Shown piece after piece: positions 56,030 to 64,000 of a DNA stretch of 64,000 nucleotides. The stretch is from Diphasiastrum complanatum. Taxonomy: Eukaryota; Streptophyta; Lycopodiopsida; Lycopodiales; Lycopodiaceae. The translations under genes and the position numbers were made by a program. The stretch spans positions 58,900,975-58,964,974 of the forward strand of contig CM055100.1 of NCBI GenBank assembly GCA_029204225.1, given 5' to 3'. Under the pieces are notes generated by a model that saw only the letters and a program-made list of their open reading frames with translations, made no database searches and was not told the origin of the DNA. Each line of letters begins with the position of its first letter. Within the stretch, counting starts at the first letter, position 1.

Positions 56030-56638
56030 TCATCCTTTCGATGGCATCCCTGCTGGAACTGCTGATTGTTGTATGACAATGAGGTTAAGAGGTGCACTGG
56101 TTCCAGGTTTAAATGGACAATTCTTGAAACAATGTCCATAACCGCAATCTCGGCAGGAGGTTCTATATTGTCCTTTGTAGGGACATTCTGCAATTCTGTG
56201 TCCCTCGCTGCATCCATAGCAACCGCAATTTCTTCCACCTTGATGTTGAGTTTGAGCTGCATAGGCCGATACATATTCGTTCATGGTAGGTTCCATAAAT
56301 GGTTCATCTGGTCAGTACCACTGCTGCTGCTCAGGTCGAGCTGACATTTGCAATTTTTGTTCTGCTGCTGTCAGGTTTACATGGGCCACGTGTTGATTGG
56401 CTTGTCCCGGTGGAGCAGGTAAGGCCATGAGTTGTGGTTGATTGGGTGAGCCGTACCTTGGTGCCGCGTTAGGTGCCCCTTGATGATAAGGATAAGAAAT
56501 CTGATAGGGACTTCTCTTCTGTTGAACAACCCTGGGGGTAAACGGGCAAAATGCCATATCGTGCGATGTTGCATTGCACAGATGGCAGAATCTATGTGTC
56601 AGTCTCAGATTTTGCTTTAGGACTGGACACTCGTTCAC
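56030..56638 (-). pseudogene. Element M nucleocapsid zinc knuckles
   Basis: Three CCHC-like motifs: CHLCNATSHDMAFC (first frame), and CYGCSEGHRIAEC and CRDCGYGHCFKNC (second frame). A Pro/Gln/Tyr-rich linker separates them. Multiple knuckles are typical of large gypsy elements and bind the genomic RNA. A frame change separates first and second. Confidence 0.82.
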
Positions 56639-56764
56639 TGTATGGTTTTGCGTGCATATTGAACACCATACATTTTCTCGTCGAGGATACTGCAGCTGGG
56701 TTGGTTTCGATTGATGTGGAGCTACTGCTACAGTTCCTTGTAAGGCCTTCAGTTTCTGGTCAAA

Positions 56765-57556
56765 CTACGTCATAAGTTGCTCCATCTGCTGTTTGTGTAA
56801 TTTTGTCATTTGTTCCAACAGTAGTTCTATGGATAGAGGGAATGCGTTTGATGATGGTGATGCGATCGAGGGAGTAGGAGTGTGGGTGGAAGGATATTCG
56901 TCGTCAAATCTCTCATCCTCTTCCCTGATGGCATCTTTCATAGCTTCTTGTAGAGTAGCGTACTGCTCCCCTCTTTTCAGTTCTCTTCTGATACTTCGTG
57001 GTAACCCGGCTAGGAACCACATGATCACTGCATGATCGGGTGTCAGGGCTGTACTGCACTCGGATCGTAGATGTTTGACCCGTTCAATATAATCCCAGAT
57101 CCTTTCTCGTTTTCCCATCTTGACTCTGCTTAGCAGGAGAAACGGATCTTTCAGGAACTTTCTTGGTTTAAAGCGCATAATGAGAGCCGCTTTAACCGCT
57201 TCCCAGGTGGATTTCTCTTCCTCTGACAGGTTGAAAAACCAATCCCGAGCCATTGCAAGTAAGGACATAGGGAATAGCATCAGCTTCTCCGCAGGTGTCC
57301 GTTCACCGTAGATTTCACAAGCTTGCTCGTAGATCTGGAGGAATCGAATGGGATCTGAGGATCCGTCGTATTTGGGTATCTCCATCCGTGGTGCTCTCCG
57401 AATTGCATGCAAGGGTGCGACAGGTACAGGTTGGCCTATTAGATCCATTGGTGCTGGTTTCGGTTCTGCCTCTTGTTGCACAGCTGCTAATCTGGGGAGG
57501 TGTGGCGTCTGATTTGCTATTCTTCGTGCTATTGATCGTCCCGATCCCAGATTCAT
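56765..57556 (-). CDS. Element M Gag capsid
   Basis: A 263-codon intact frame with the Retrotrans_gag pattern: MEIPKYDGSSDPIRFLQIYE, PMSLLAMARDWFFNL, TWEAVKAALIMRFKPRKFLK, LLLSRVKMGKRERIWDYIER and PDHAVIMWFLAGLPRSIRREL. A Ser/Thr/Pro-rich tail with DDEYPSTHTPTPS follows, then LLLEQMTKLHKQQMEQLM, likely a coiled coil. The frame break to the knuckle region lies at about 56,760. Starts upstream of 57,556 are possible. Confidence 0.88.
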   Translation of the reverse strand: MNLGSGRSIARRIANQTPHLPRLAAVQQEAEPKPAPMDLIGQPVPVAPLHAIRRAPRMEIPKYDGSSDPIRFLQIYEQACEIYGERTPAEKLMLFPMSLLAMARDWFFNLSEEEKSTWEAVKAALIMRFKPRKFLKDPFLLLSRVKMGKRERIWDYIERVKHLRSECSTALTPDHAVIMWFLAGLPRSIRRELKRGEQYATLQEAMKDAIREEDERFDDEYPSTHTPTPSIASPSSNAFPLSIELLLEQMTKLHKQQMEQLMT

Positions 57557-58815
57557 CCGATGGTGGGTTCCAAAGTGATTGGATCTTGCTTATACAATAG
57601 GATGCAGTCTGGATCTTCAAGGATCTGATCGATCTAATCGGTTGGAATGAATTTTAGGCCTTTTGCGGTGGTTTTTCCTTGATAACTTTTTTCTCCTTGC
57701 ACTGATTGACCTGAGATTTTGACAGTAGCTGGATCTGATGCAAATCTTTCCACTAATCTGGTCTACGAGGGTTATCTTGTGCGAGGGTTGGCTGTGCAAG
57801 AGTCTTTAGCTGTTTTTGCAGGTAAAAAACTTGATATCTTTCAGATCTCTGAGAAGTAACTCTTGCAAGCTTCACAGTAGCTAGATTTGGGTCAGCTCTC
57901 ACTTTAGAATTCTCTGCGAGAGTTAACTCTCACAAGAAGTGAAAATTTCACTATCTACGAGGGTTCAAAATCACTTTTTGTGTTTGATCTTCACCAGATC
58001 TTTATACTAACTCTCGCAAGCTTCATCACTGATGTAATTTGACACTCTGAATCGATTGAGAGGGTCTGCGAGAGTTCTTACTGGAAGGATTTGCTAGATC
58101 TTCACTTTTTAGTGATTTTTTTGCACTTAAATCCAATTTTCTGCTCACTGGAATCAAACTAACTCTTGCAAGCTCTTCTATGTCCTAGTCTCACTGAGAT
58201 GGAACTTCAGAATCCTCTACGAGAGTTCTTGATCACTGGAACTAAAAATTTCACTGTCTACGAGGGTTCATTGGTACTTTCCCATCTTTTTTTCACTGGG
58301 AACTCTCGCACAAGCACTTAATCATGAAACTAACTCTTGCAAGCTTCTCTGTGTCTCGGTCTCACTGAGATGGAACTTCAGAGGGCTCTGCGAGAGTTCT
58401 TAGGAAGATTTGAATTTTTTATGATTTTTTTCTGATTTTTACAATGTGCTTGGAACTAACTCTCGCAGGCTTCTATGCAGGTCTGGGACAGTACCCTGGA
58501 GCTGCTGCCAGTCATGCAAGGGTTAATTCTCACTGATTCTGAAATATAAAAATCTGATGAGTTTTTTGGCTCTTTTTCTCTCCAAAATGCAGATTGGTGT
58601 GTTTTTTGAGTTTTTTGGATGATTGGTTTGGGTTTCAAGCCCTTAGAGGTTGTTCAGGGCCTCCTCTACCCTCTCACACCTCCTCCGCTAGCTGTGAACA
58701 GTCTAAACACAAAAAAAAAATACAGAAAACTAACTCTAAACTCCCAAAAATCTACCTAAACTACTCTAAAAAGCAAGAAAATAGCTAAAATGCAACTAAA
58801 CTAGTTAGTGGAAAC
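57557..58815 (-). other. Element M leader with recurrent hairpin motif
   Basis: Non-coding between gag and primer site. The 10-mer aactctcgca (or aactcttgca) and its complement tgcgagagtt alternate: pairs at 58,009-58,018 with 58,067-58,076, 58,161-58,170 with 58,218-58,227, and 58,332-58,341 with 58,389-58,398, each with a 47-48-nt interval. More single copies occur from 57,760. The last two units also share interval text (tctcactgagatggaacttcag), so they are diverged tandem repeats of about 170 bp. Confidence 0.8.
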
Positions 58816-58836
58816 CTATCCCCGGCAACGGCGCCA
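58816..58836 (-). promoter_or_regulatory. Element M primer binding site, tRNA-Asp
   Basis: On the minus strand TGGCGCCGTTGCCGGGGATA is the complement of the 3' end of plant tRNA-Asp(GUC) including CCA. It is separated from the LTR edge (58,839) by about two bases. Confidence 0.93.
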
Positions 58837-58838
58837 CT

Positions 58839-59375
58839 GTGGGGTCAAGATCTTTTTCGTAGTATAGCCCTTCCACCTGTCAACAAAGGTTAGATCACTG
58901 GATAGGTGCCTAACTATGCATAGATGCTACTTTTAGTTAAATTCCTACTTTCTCCCATAACTCTACTCACCATTATACTACTCCTCTTTAACTCTACTCC
59001 TCTACACTAACATTCATCATAGTTTTGGTTGAAGGGAAGGTATGGAGAAGAAGAGATTGAGAAGATAAGAGAAAGAGAGAGAAAGAGAGTGAGGGTGGAG
59101 GTTAGCTCAAATGCTCCTTATGCTTGCTAATGGAAAAACGTTCACTATGGCAAACAATAAAACATGGAAATGGAAAGCAATAGAAAACACAACCAAGAGC
59201 AATAGCAAGTAGTGAAGAGCAAATGAGGATGCTTCTCTTCCAAAAATAGTAGAGTTTCCTCCTTCTCATTAAGCATAAAAATAGTTTGCAAATGGTGCCT
59301 TTTTATAAAATGGGAAAGGCCCTTGCCCCTTTCTCAAATGCCAATCTCTAAACTTAAAACATGTTAGAGCCTAAT
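58839..59375 (-). repeat. Element M 5' LTR, U3 shortened
   Basis: Starts TGTGGGGTCAAG. Close match to the left LTR up to gcccttgcccct (about 59,334), then about 130-140 bp present at left is missing. A weaker match resumes at atctctaaacttaaaa and fades near 59,375. TATA-like tttttataaaatgg near 59,303. Confidence 0.75.
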
Positions 59376-59690
59376 GATCGAGTTCTGACAATTGATTCCT
59401 ACAGTCATTTAGTTGATCAGTCAGCGAGCTGATCTAAAAGAGAGCTCCTTGATCAACGACTCTTATTGATAAACTCACGCTCCTCCTCCTCCTGATCCGG
59501 TGACTCCTAAATCAGCATTTTGATAGTGTGCCAAGGATTGAGGAGGAGAGACCTTCTCAAATTGTGATTCCAAAAATAAACTCAAGAAATATGGTTGAAT
59601 CCATGTGGCTCACATTCAAGGGAAAGAGGAGCATATCTCATGTGGTATACATCTCATACTTACTTCTCTTATGTCATTTGGTAAATCAAT
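59376..59690 (+). other. Element L interior after M, no gene recognised
   Basis: Plus-strand text has several stops in all frames. A CTCCTCCTCCTCCTGATCC run near 59,470 could encode a proline-rich linker. The position of the M border is uncertain by tens of bases. Confidence 0.4.
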
Positions 59691-60308
59691 TTGCTTAGTG
59701 AGATCATTGCATCTCAAAATTGGAGTAAAGCCATACTAGTTGAGTATGAAGTCTCTCTTGAGAACATAGATGATGTTCTTAAAACATTGAAATTGATTTT
59801 AAATCAATTAGAAAGCAAATGGTTATTTCATCAAATGTATGCTCTTGAGTCATGCAAGAGCAAAAGTGATTTGTTCACTCATAGTTTGAAAATTTGTATT
59901 GAGGCAAATTGTAAACTCTTTATGAGAGTAAGTGAATCATCTTCTAAAGACACTTATCTCCATAATGAAGTCTTAACCCTCATTGGATCTGAGATTAGCA
60001 TGGTAAACAAGCATAAATATATGATGCAAACACTTTGTTATTATAGCATGCATAGTCTTGCCAATTTGGATGAGTCTAATTCTGTAGATCATGGTAACAT
60101 GATGTTAGATCTTTGTGATCCTAATAAATCAAGAAGAAATCTTTATTTTCTCATGGAGGAGCATGCACATGAAAAAGGAGCAAGCCTCAAAGTCAAGCAC
60201 CTACATGAAATTTGGAAGGAATCAATTTCGAAGATGCTAGGATGGTGCAAAATTCTCAAGTTCATCAAAGATGTCAACATCAAAGAAGCACTATCATGGA
60301 TATGGTGA
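59691..60308 (+). CDS. Element L unrecognised 3' frame
   Basis: A 205-codon open frame, predicted largely helical, with IDDVLKTLKLILNQLESKWL, then LESCKSKSDLFTHSLKICIE and NKSRRNLYFLMEEHAHEKGA. No RT or RNase H motif is seen. The DPNKSRRNLYFLM run is only faintly like the DxxKRRSTTGYxFxL turn of copia RNase H. It ends 120 bp before the polypurine tract, where the end of pol is expected, so a highly diverged pol tail is one reading. A novel frame is the other. Confidence 0.4.
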   Translation: MLSEIIASQNWSKAILVEYEVSLENIDDVLKTLKLILNQLESKWLFHQMYALESCKSKSDLFTHSLKICIEANCKLFMRVSESSSKDTYLHNEVLTLIGSEISMVNKHKYMMQTLCYYSMHSLANLDESNSVDHGNMMLDLCDPNKSRRNLYFLMEEHAHEKGASLKVKHLHEIWKESISKMLGWCKILKFIKDVNIKEALSWIW

Positions 60309-60423
60309 TTTCAGATCAACATCAAGCTCATTGGCTGATCTTCACACCTTTTGGACCAGCAAAGACCAATTCAGCCCATGGAGTCAAGTTCAAGATCGTC
60401 ATGTTTTCCATCAAGCTAGATTT

Positions 60424-60431
60424 TTGAGGAG
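60424..60431 (+). other. Element L polypurine tract
   Basis: ttgaggag lies directly before the 3' LTR start TGTGAAAAATGC. Confidence 0.7.
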
Positions 60432-61261
60432 TGTGAAAAATGCAAAAATAAGCTTGGTAGAGGCCAAAAATCTTGTACATAGATAAACACGTGTGTGGAG
60501 CCTGTTCCCACGTGTGAAACTAGTGTACTTGTCATGTACCATAATCGTATAGGATGTACATATGATTTAATTCAAGTTCTAGTGGCTAAAAAGGCCAAAA
60601 ACTAGTTTTCTAAACATATGACACATGGCATCAATCTATTAATTGCATGAGCCACATCCTTTGGTTAGGTGTCATATCCCATGTGTAGAGGACAGCTCAG
60701 ACGTGTGGAATAAGCTGAAGTAGGCGAATTTTGAGTTCTAGAAGATTTCCAAGTAGATCTCCATATAGAAGAAAAACAAACCAAAAGTGCTCAAAATGGA
60801 AGGTTTTGTCCAAGTGTCAGTTTTGCATGATGAATCATCATATGACAAAGCACCTTCACACATGTGAGATCAGAGGGCTGATCAGTACCACGAGCTCCCA
60901 CTTATTGTATATATAGAGCCACATTTGTCCATAATCATTGTGAGACACCAATCTTGGTTTTGGAAGCAATTTTGAGTGATTCTCTCCATTTGTCTACATT
61001 TGTTTTGATTGTTTTGAGGTTCTATCAATGTGTACTTGATTTTCAGGTTGGAATCCGTACTCAGACAGTGTTTCACACGTGTGAAACCATAAAGTACACT
61101 TACCTTCAATTAATGATTGTTCTTGTTAGGATTTTGTGTCTAGAATTGATCTAGATGATCTTAATCTAAAATAGATTAATAGATCAAGTAATTTGACAAC
61201 CAATCCCTCTTGAGGATCAGATTAGGATCCACTCTTGCTCCTTTTTTGTACTTTTTCCACA
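60432..61261 (+). repeat. Element L 3' LTR
   Basis: 830 bp, matching 43,944-44,777. TATA-like tatatatag at 60,908-60,916; intact palindrome ttcacacgtgtgaa at 61,072-61,085; further cacgtg copies at about 60,490 and 60,510. Confidence 0.93.
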
Positions 61262-61266
61262 ATAAT
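61262..61266. repeat. Target site duplication ATAAT, right of L
   Basis: Second copy of ataat, matching 43,939-43,943. Confidence 0.93.
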
Positions 61267-62424
61267 AATGTGATTTTCATAACTACAAGCACACCCCATT
61301 TTCTAGTCCAAGCAATAGCAATACATTTTCCAATGTGACATATTTAAATTTGGTCTACACAAGTTGACACTCCATTATTTTCAATCTCAATTATTGTGTT
61401 TGTCCATGGTTGTTGCTTGAAAAGAGTATTACACACAAGCTCTTTACTAATGTGTGAAGCATTGCATGGTTGAAACTTTCTACAGCCAATAGGACTCCTA
61501 AAAGATGGATCATAGATGGGTTGAGACCGATGCTCAAAAGAACCTTTTACTCATGATGAAAAACTACAAAATTAGAAACTCTTATTGAAGGAAAAAAAAA
61601 AAGTAACGTTTTTTCTTTTTCTTCTATAATTTTTAGATTTAGAATATCTACATGTGTTGTCTCTTTATGCTCATGAGCCTACCAATTTTGAGTCTCTATT
61701 ATGAGACACATTTAAAGGTATGGGCTTTCAATATACAACTAATAACTATTACCATTACCCACAATCACACAATAACAAAGTGGGTAGTTCAATGTACAAG
61801 TTATCTTCATTTCTCTTTGTCACTTGTCATATCCTAGGATAGGGCTTAACAAGTTCAATTTCTAGTTTTAAATCATCCATTCAAAATGGCCCGTGTACCA
61901 TTTTAATAATGTGGAAAACAATCAATATTCCAAAAGCTGAATGCCTCTCATTCCCTTAGGCAAGCCAAATTGCTACACCCCTTAAAGATTAAAAAATAAA
62001 GTAGTCCATTGTTCCCATTATAATTCAAGAAAGATGATGTATTTGGATAAATCCAAAAGTCAATGTGCTTATAAGTTTTTTCTCTCAAATCCATTATTCA
62101 TTTCCAACAAAAAGAAACACCATGGTGCATTTATTCATTAAAAAGTCTAATAAATACATTGATGAGAAAAATGTACACATCCCTAAGGGGAAGTTTAACA
62201 AAATGTGAGCTTAGATTCCGACTTTAAAAAGAAGGTGCAAAAACTATGATGATGTCAACGGGACTCTGCCAAGTGACTGCAACAGATCAGAAAAGTACAG
62301 AAGTGGTGAGTCGACTAATGAAAGGAGATGAGAATGTTTTGTTCAAGTTTTAATAGCGATCATTTTTACAATATATTCTAAGTGCAAAATGCATATATTC
62401 ATGAAAAACTTAACCATGCCACAA
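61267..62424. other. Right flank of L, no gene recognised
   Basis: AT-rich non-coding sequence. The first bases (aatgtgattttcataactac) are the pre-insertion continuation of the left flank. No element motif is visible. Confidence 0.5.
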
Positions 62425-62450
62425 GCATCACTAAAGACTCTAAAATTTGG

Positions 62451-62517
<67 letters not shown>

Positions 62518-62624
62518 ATATGCTACCTTACTTTCTGAACTATATGACAGTATAACTCTCACAAAGTTATGGCAATTCTACGAAATTCAAACCGTGAAGC
62601 ATCACTAAAGACTCTAAAATTTGG

Positions 62625-62673
<49 letters not shown>

Positions 62674-62751
62674 ATATGCTACCTTACTTTCTGAACTATA
62701 TGACAGTATAACTCTCACAAAGTTATGGCAATTCTACGAAATTCAAACTGT
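62425..62751. repeat. Duplicated block carrying (CT)n
   Basis: Copy 1 (62,425-62,598) and copy 2 (62,599-62,751) are directly adjacent. Each reads gcatcactaaagactctaaa, a CT tract, then caatatatgctaccttac and gttatggcaattctacgaaa. The CT tract is about 64 bp in copy 1 (62,451-62,514) and about 46 bp in copy 2 (62,625-62,670). Outside the tract they are almost identical, so the duplication is recent and the repeat lengths have since changed. Confidence 0.95.
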
Positions 62752-63640
62752 GTGAGGACCAACTTACGAGTACTACTTCATTTACCTAATTAGTCTTACT
62801 ATGGCACCAAGAAAATAAGAGGGGTTTCTGGAGATGCACAGTAACTTGCCCACCAAGTTTTTGATAGACGGTGGGGATTGTGCCTTTTCCAGGTCTTTGA
62901 TCTAACAGTGGGCATTATGGCTCACTTGGTGCTTTGGTGTGTCCTTAGAAAACTATTCAAGGCCTCTTGGACAACGACCTACTTCCCTCTCACTTTTGCT
63001 GAGCTCTTCTTGCTTTATTTCCTCTCTTGCTACTCTGATTTCCAGCAGGTTTGATCTTGTCTCCATGCTGTGTATTGGTTTCCAGCTTGTTACATCATTA
63101 CGGACATAGAGGGCGATTTCAGGTGTATGATGCCCTACAAACCAGCGATCTACTTCTTTGAATGTCTGGTAAACTTCAGATGACTATTGGGGACACGATT
63201 CAATGTTGACTCTTCTTAACATAGTTAACATTTTCAACATTACAATCAGCGAGCTTAGTCTTTTGGAGAAAGACAGGAAAAATATATACATTAGAAACAG
63301 ATGAAATTGTTCTCTGAGATTATTTTTCTACAGAAACTACATCATATAAATAACTGTGTTGAGGGCGACTAATCAAAACAATGAGTCTGACTTTGGTTAG
63401 TTAAGATTGTGAAACCTAAAATAGGTCAAAAAACCATCAAGATAATCAAAGTTTGTGTAAAATGCCGCTGAAGCTCAATGATAAAATTACTCCTACAGAT
63501 TTTACTCCTACAGATTCTGGACTATGTATATATACAGGGAGTCAAGTCATTTGAGTCCTTTGTCTTGTCTTTATGCGAGAAAGCACAAAGAAAATAGACA
63601 GCTGATAGTTTCCCATCTGATTAATGAAGTTAAAACATAA
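62752..63640. other. Non-coding or intronic sequence
   Basis: No frame with recognised features. No LTR, primer site or retroelement motif was seen. It may be intron or flank of the candidate exon to the right. Confidence 0.4.
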
Positions 63641-64000
63641 ACAGAACTAGGTACCAACCAAGTTATTACTTACCCAGGTGACACATACAAGAGAAATAAC
63701 TTGGACCAAAATCAAGCACAGTGCATGCACATACTCCAATGGTGATATTATTACTTTTGAAAACAGCAGGACAACAAAGGAAAACATGAAAAGCGAATAG
63801 GAATAATGAAGGTAAAACCCCTCTTCTTTCATGTTATCCTTGTCAATGTCTTCTTCAACCATTGTAATAAAGGATTTCACTGAAGCTGTGTAGAATCAAC
63901 AGATAATCAAGAAAGCTTTAGTTGATCACAAGCCAGGCACTCATCAATATGCTTGTTGATGTCTTCATTACTCTGCTCATTGTTCATGTCCCCTACCAAA
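63641..64000 (-). CDS. Possible host gene exons at window edge
   Basis: From the right edge leftwards the minus strand reads MNNEQSNEDINKHIDECLAC (about 63,986-63,930), then a plausible intron ending ttgattctacacag, then SVKSFITMVEEDIDKDNMKE (about 63,885-63,825), followed by a possible donor. A continuous open stretch of 77 codons to 63,647 runs through a hydrophobic part (YSYSLFMFSFVVLLFSKVII) that could be intron. INKHIDECL resembles the His-Cys half of UBZ4-type zinc fingers (HIDxCL), but the Cys pair would lie outside the window. It is the only likely host coding sequence. Confidence 0.3.

Larger units (their letters stand above)
46881..59375 (-). mobile_element. Ty3/gypsy element M with extra 3' frame
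   Basis: About 12.4 kb, minus strand, inside L. Direct repeats start TGTGGGGTC at 46,881 and 58,839. The right one is preceded by a 20-base complement of tRNA-Asp. Order of domains: gag, two to three zinc knuckles, protease, RT, RNase H, integrase, spacer, extra frame. There is no chromodomain. Long leader, long spacer, tRNA-Asp primer and extra 3' frame suggest the Ogre/Tat/Athila side of gypsy. Stops, frame breaks, an LDD-to-LND change in RT and an integrase deletion make it defective. The right LTR is shortened in U3, so target duplication cannot be fixed. Confidence 0.85.
43944..61261 (+). mobile_element. Copia-like element L, 17.3 kb, hosting element M
   Basis: 834- and 830-bp LTRs (TGTGAAAA to CACA), perfect 5-bp target duplication, initiator-Met primer site and polypurine tract define a plus-strand element. 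Without M it would be about 4.8 kb. Only a Gag tail with zinc knuckles, a short pol-linker-like run and an unrecognised 3' frame are seen; protease, integrase, RT and RNase H signatures are absent. LTR ends and the ttcacacgtgtgaa palindrome link it to the C/D family type. The LTRs differ by several per cent, so it is older than D. Confidence 0.92.

Noticed and set aside
59344-59348. ATCTC as a target duplication for element M (with 46,876-46,880)
   Set aside because: The right ATCTC lies inside sequence that also aligns with the left LTR interior (gatctctaag near 47,510), so the match is probably coincidental.
62451-62670. Possible CRISPR-like or satellite array
   Set aside because: The periodic signal is a plain CT dinucleotide repeat inside a two-copy duplication, without spacers.

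Overview
The window is repeat-dense, AT-rich nuclear DNA, almost certainly from a land plant with a large genome. The evidence is direct: Ty1/copia and Ty3/gypsy retrotransposons with plant-type primer sites (initiator tRNA-Met and tRNA-Asp complements), a chromodomain integrase, plant-like splice sites, a tRNA-derived SINE-like unit and long CT/GA/TG microsatellites. No bacterial gene, CRISPR array, rRNA or tRNA gene was found. The species cannot be named from this sequence.

Layout. 1-1.9 kb: minus-strand copia gag-pol remnant (A). 2.4-9.5 kb: minus-strand copia element B with two LTRs, an internal 0.93-kb tandem duplication and a replaced RNase H end. 9.8-12.5 kb: plus-strand exon-like pieces, including a candidate Ulp1/C48 cysteine peptidase. 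12.6-21.3 kb: old minus-strand copia-derived element C, split by a very young relative D (13,073-18,619; 647-bp LTRs about 99.5% identical; target duplication AAGAT). D codes for a Gag and then one 2.4-kb frame that has lost protease, integrase and the RT active site. 21.3-34.8 kb: a mosaic of short copia and gypsy scraps on both strands, an unrecognised minus-strand gene fragment, LTR-like repeats and a SINE-like unit.

34.9-41.8 kb: chromovirus-type gypsy element J (minus, 1.83-kb LTRs, near-match target duplication), with gag and most of protease missing. 43.9-61.3 kb: element L (plus, 17.3 kb, ATAAT target duplication, initiator-Met primer site), a copia-like element with little recognisable pol. 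L is interrupted by a 12.4-kb minus-strand gypsy element M (46.9-59.4 kb) that has a tRNA-Asp primer site, gag-PR-RT-RH-INT and an extra 3' reading region. 61.3-64 kb: non-coding flank with a duplicated CT microsatellite block and a possible minus-strand host exon at the right edge.

How the parts relate. The window is a record of nested insertion: D inside C, M inside L, J inside an older repeat. Most pol genes carry stops, frameshifts or changed catalytic residues. D, the youngest, lacks enzymes and would need proteins from a related autonomous element. The observations most worth following are the D/C family's enzyme-dead pol-derived frame, the match between the U5 of M and the body of its tRNA-Asp primer, the repeated hairpin motif in the untranslated parts of M, and a G-box palindrome shared by the C/D/L-type LTRs.
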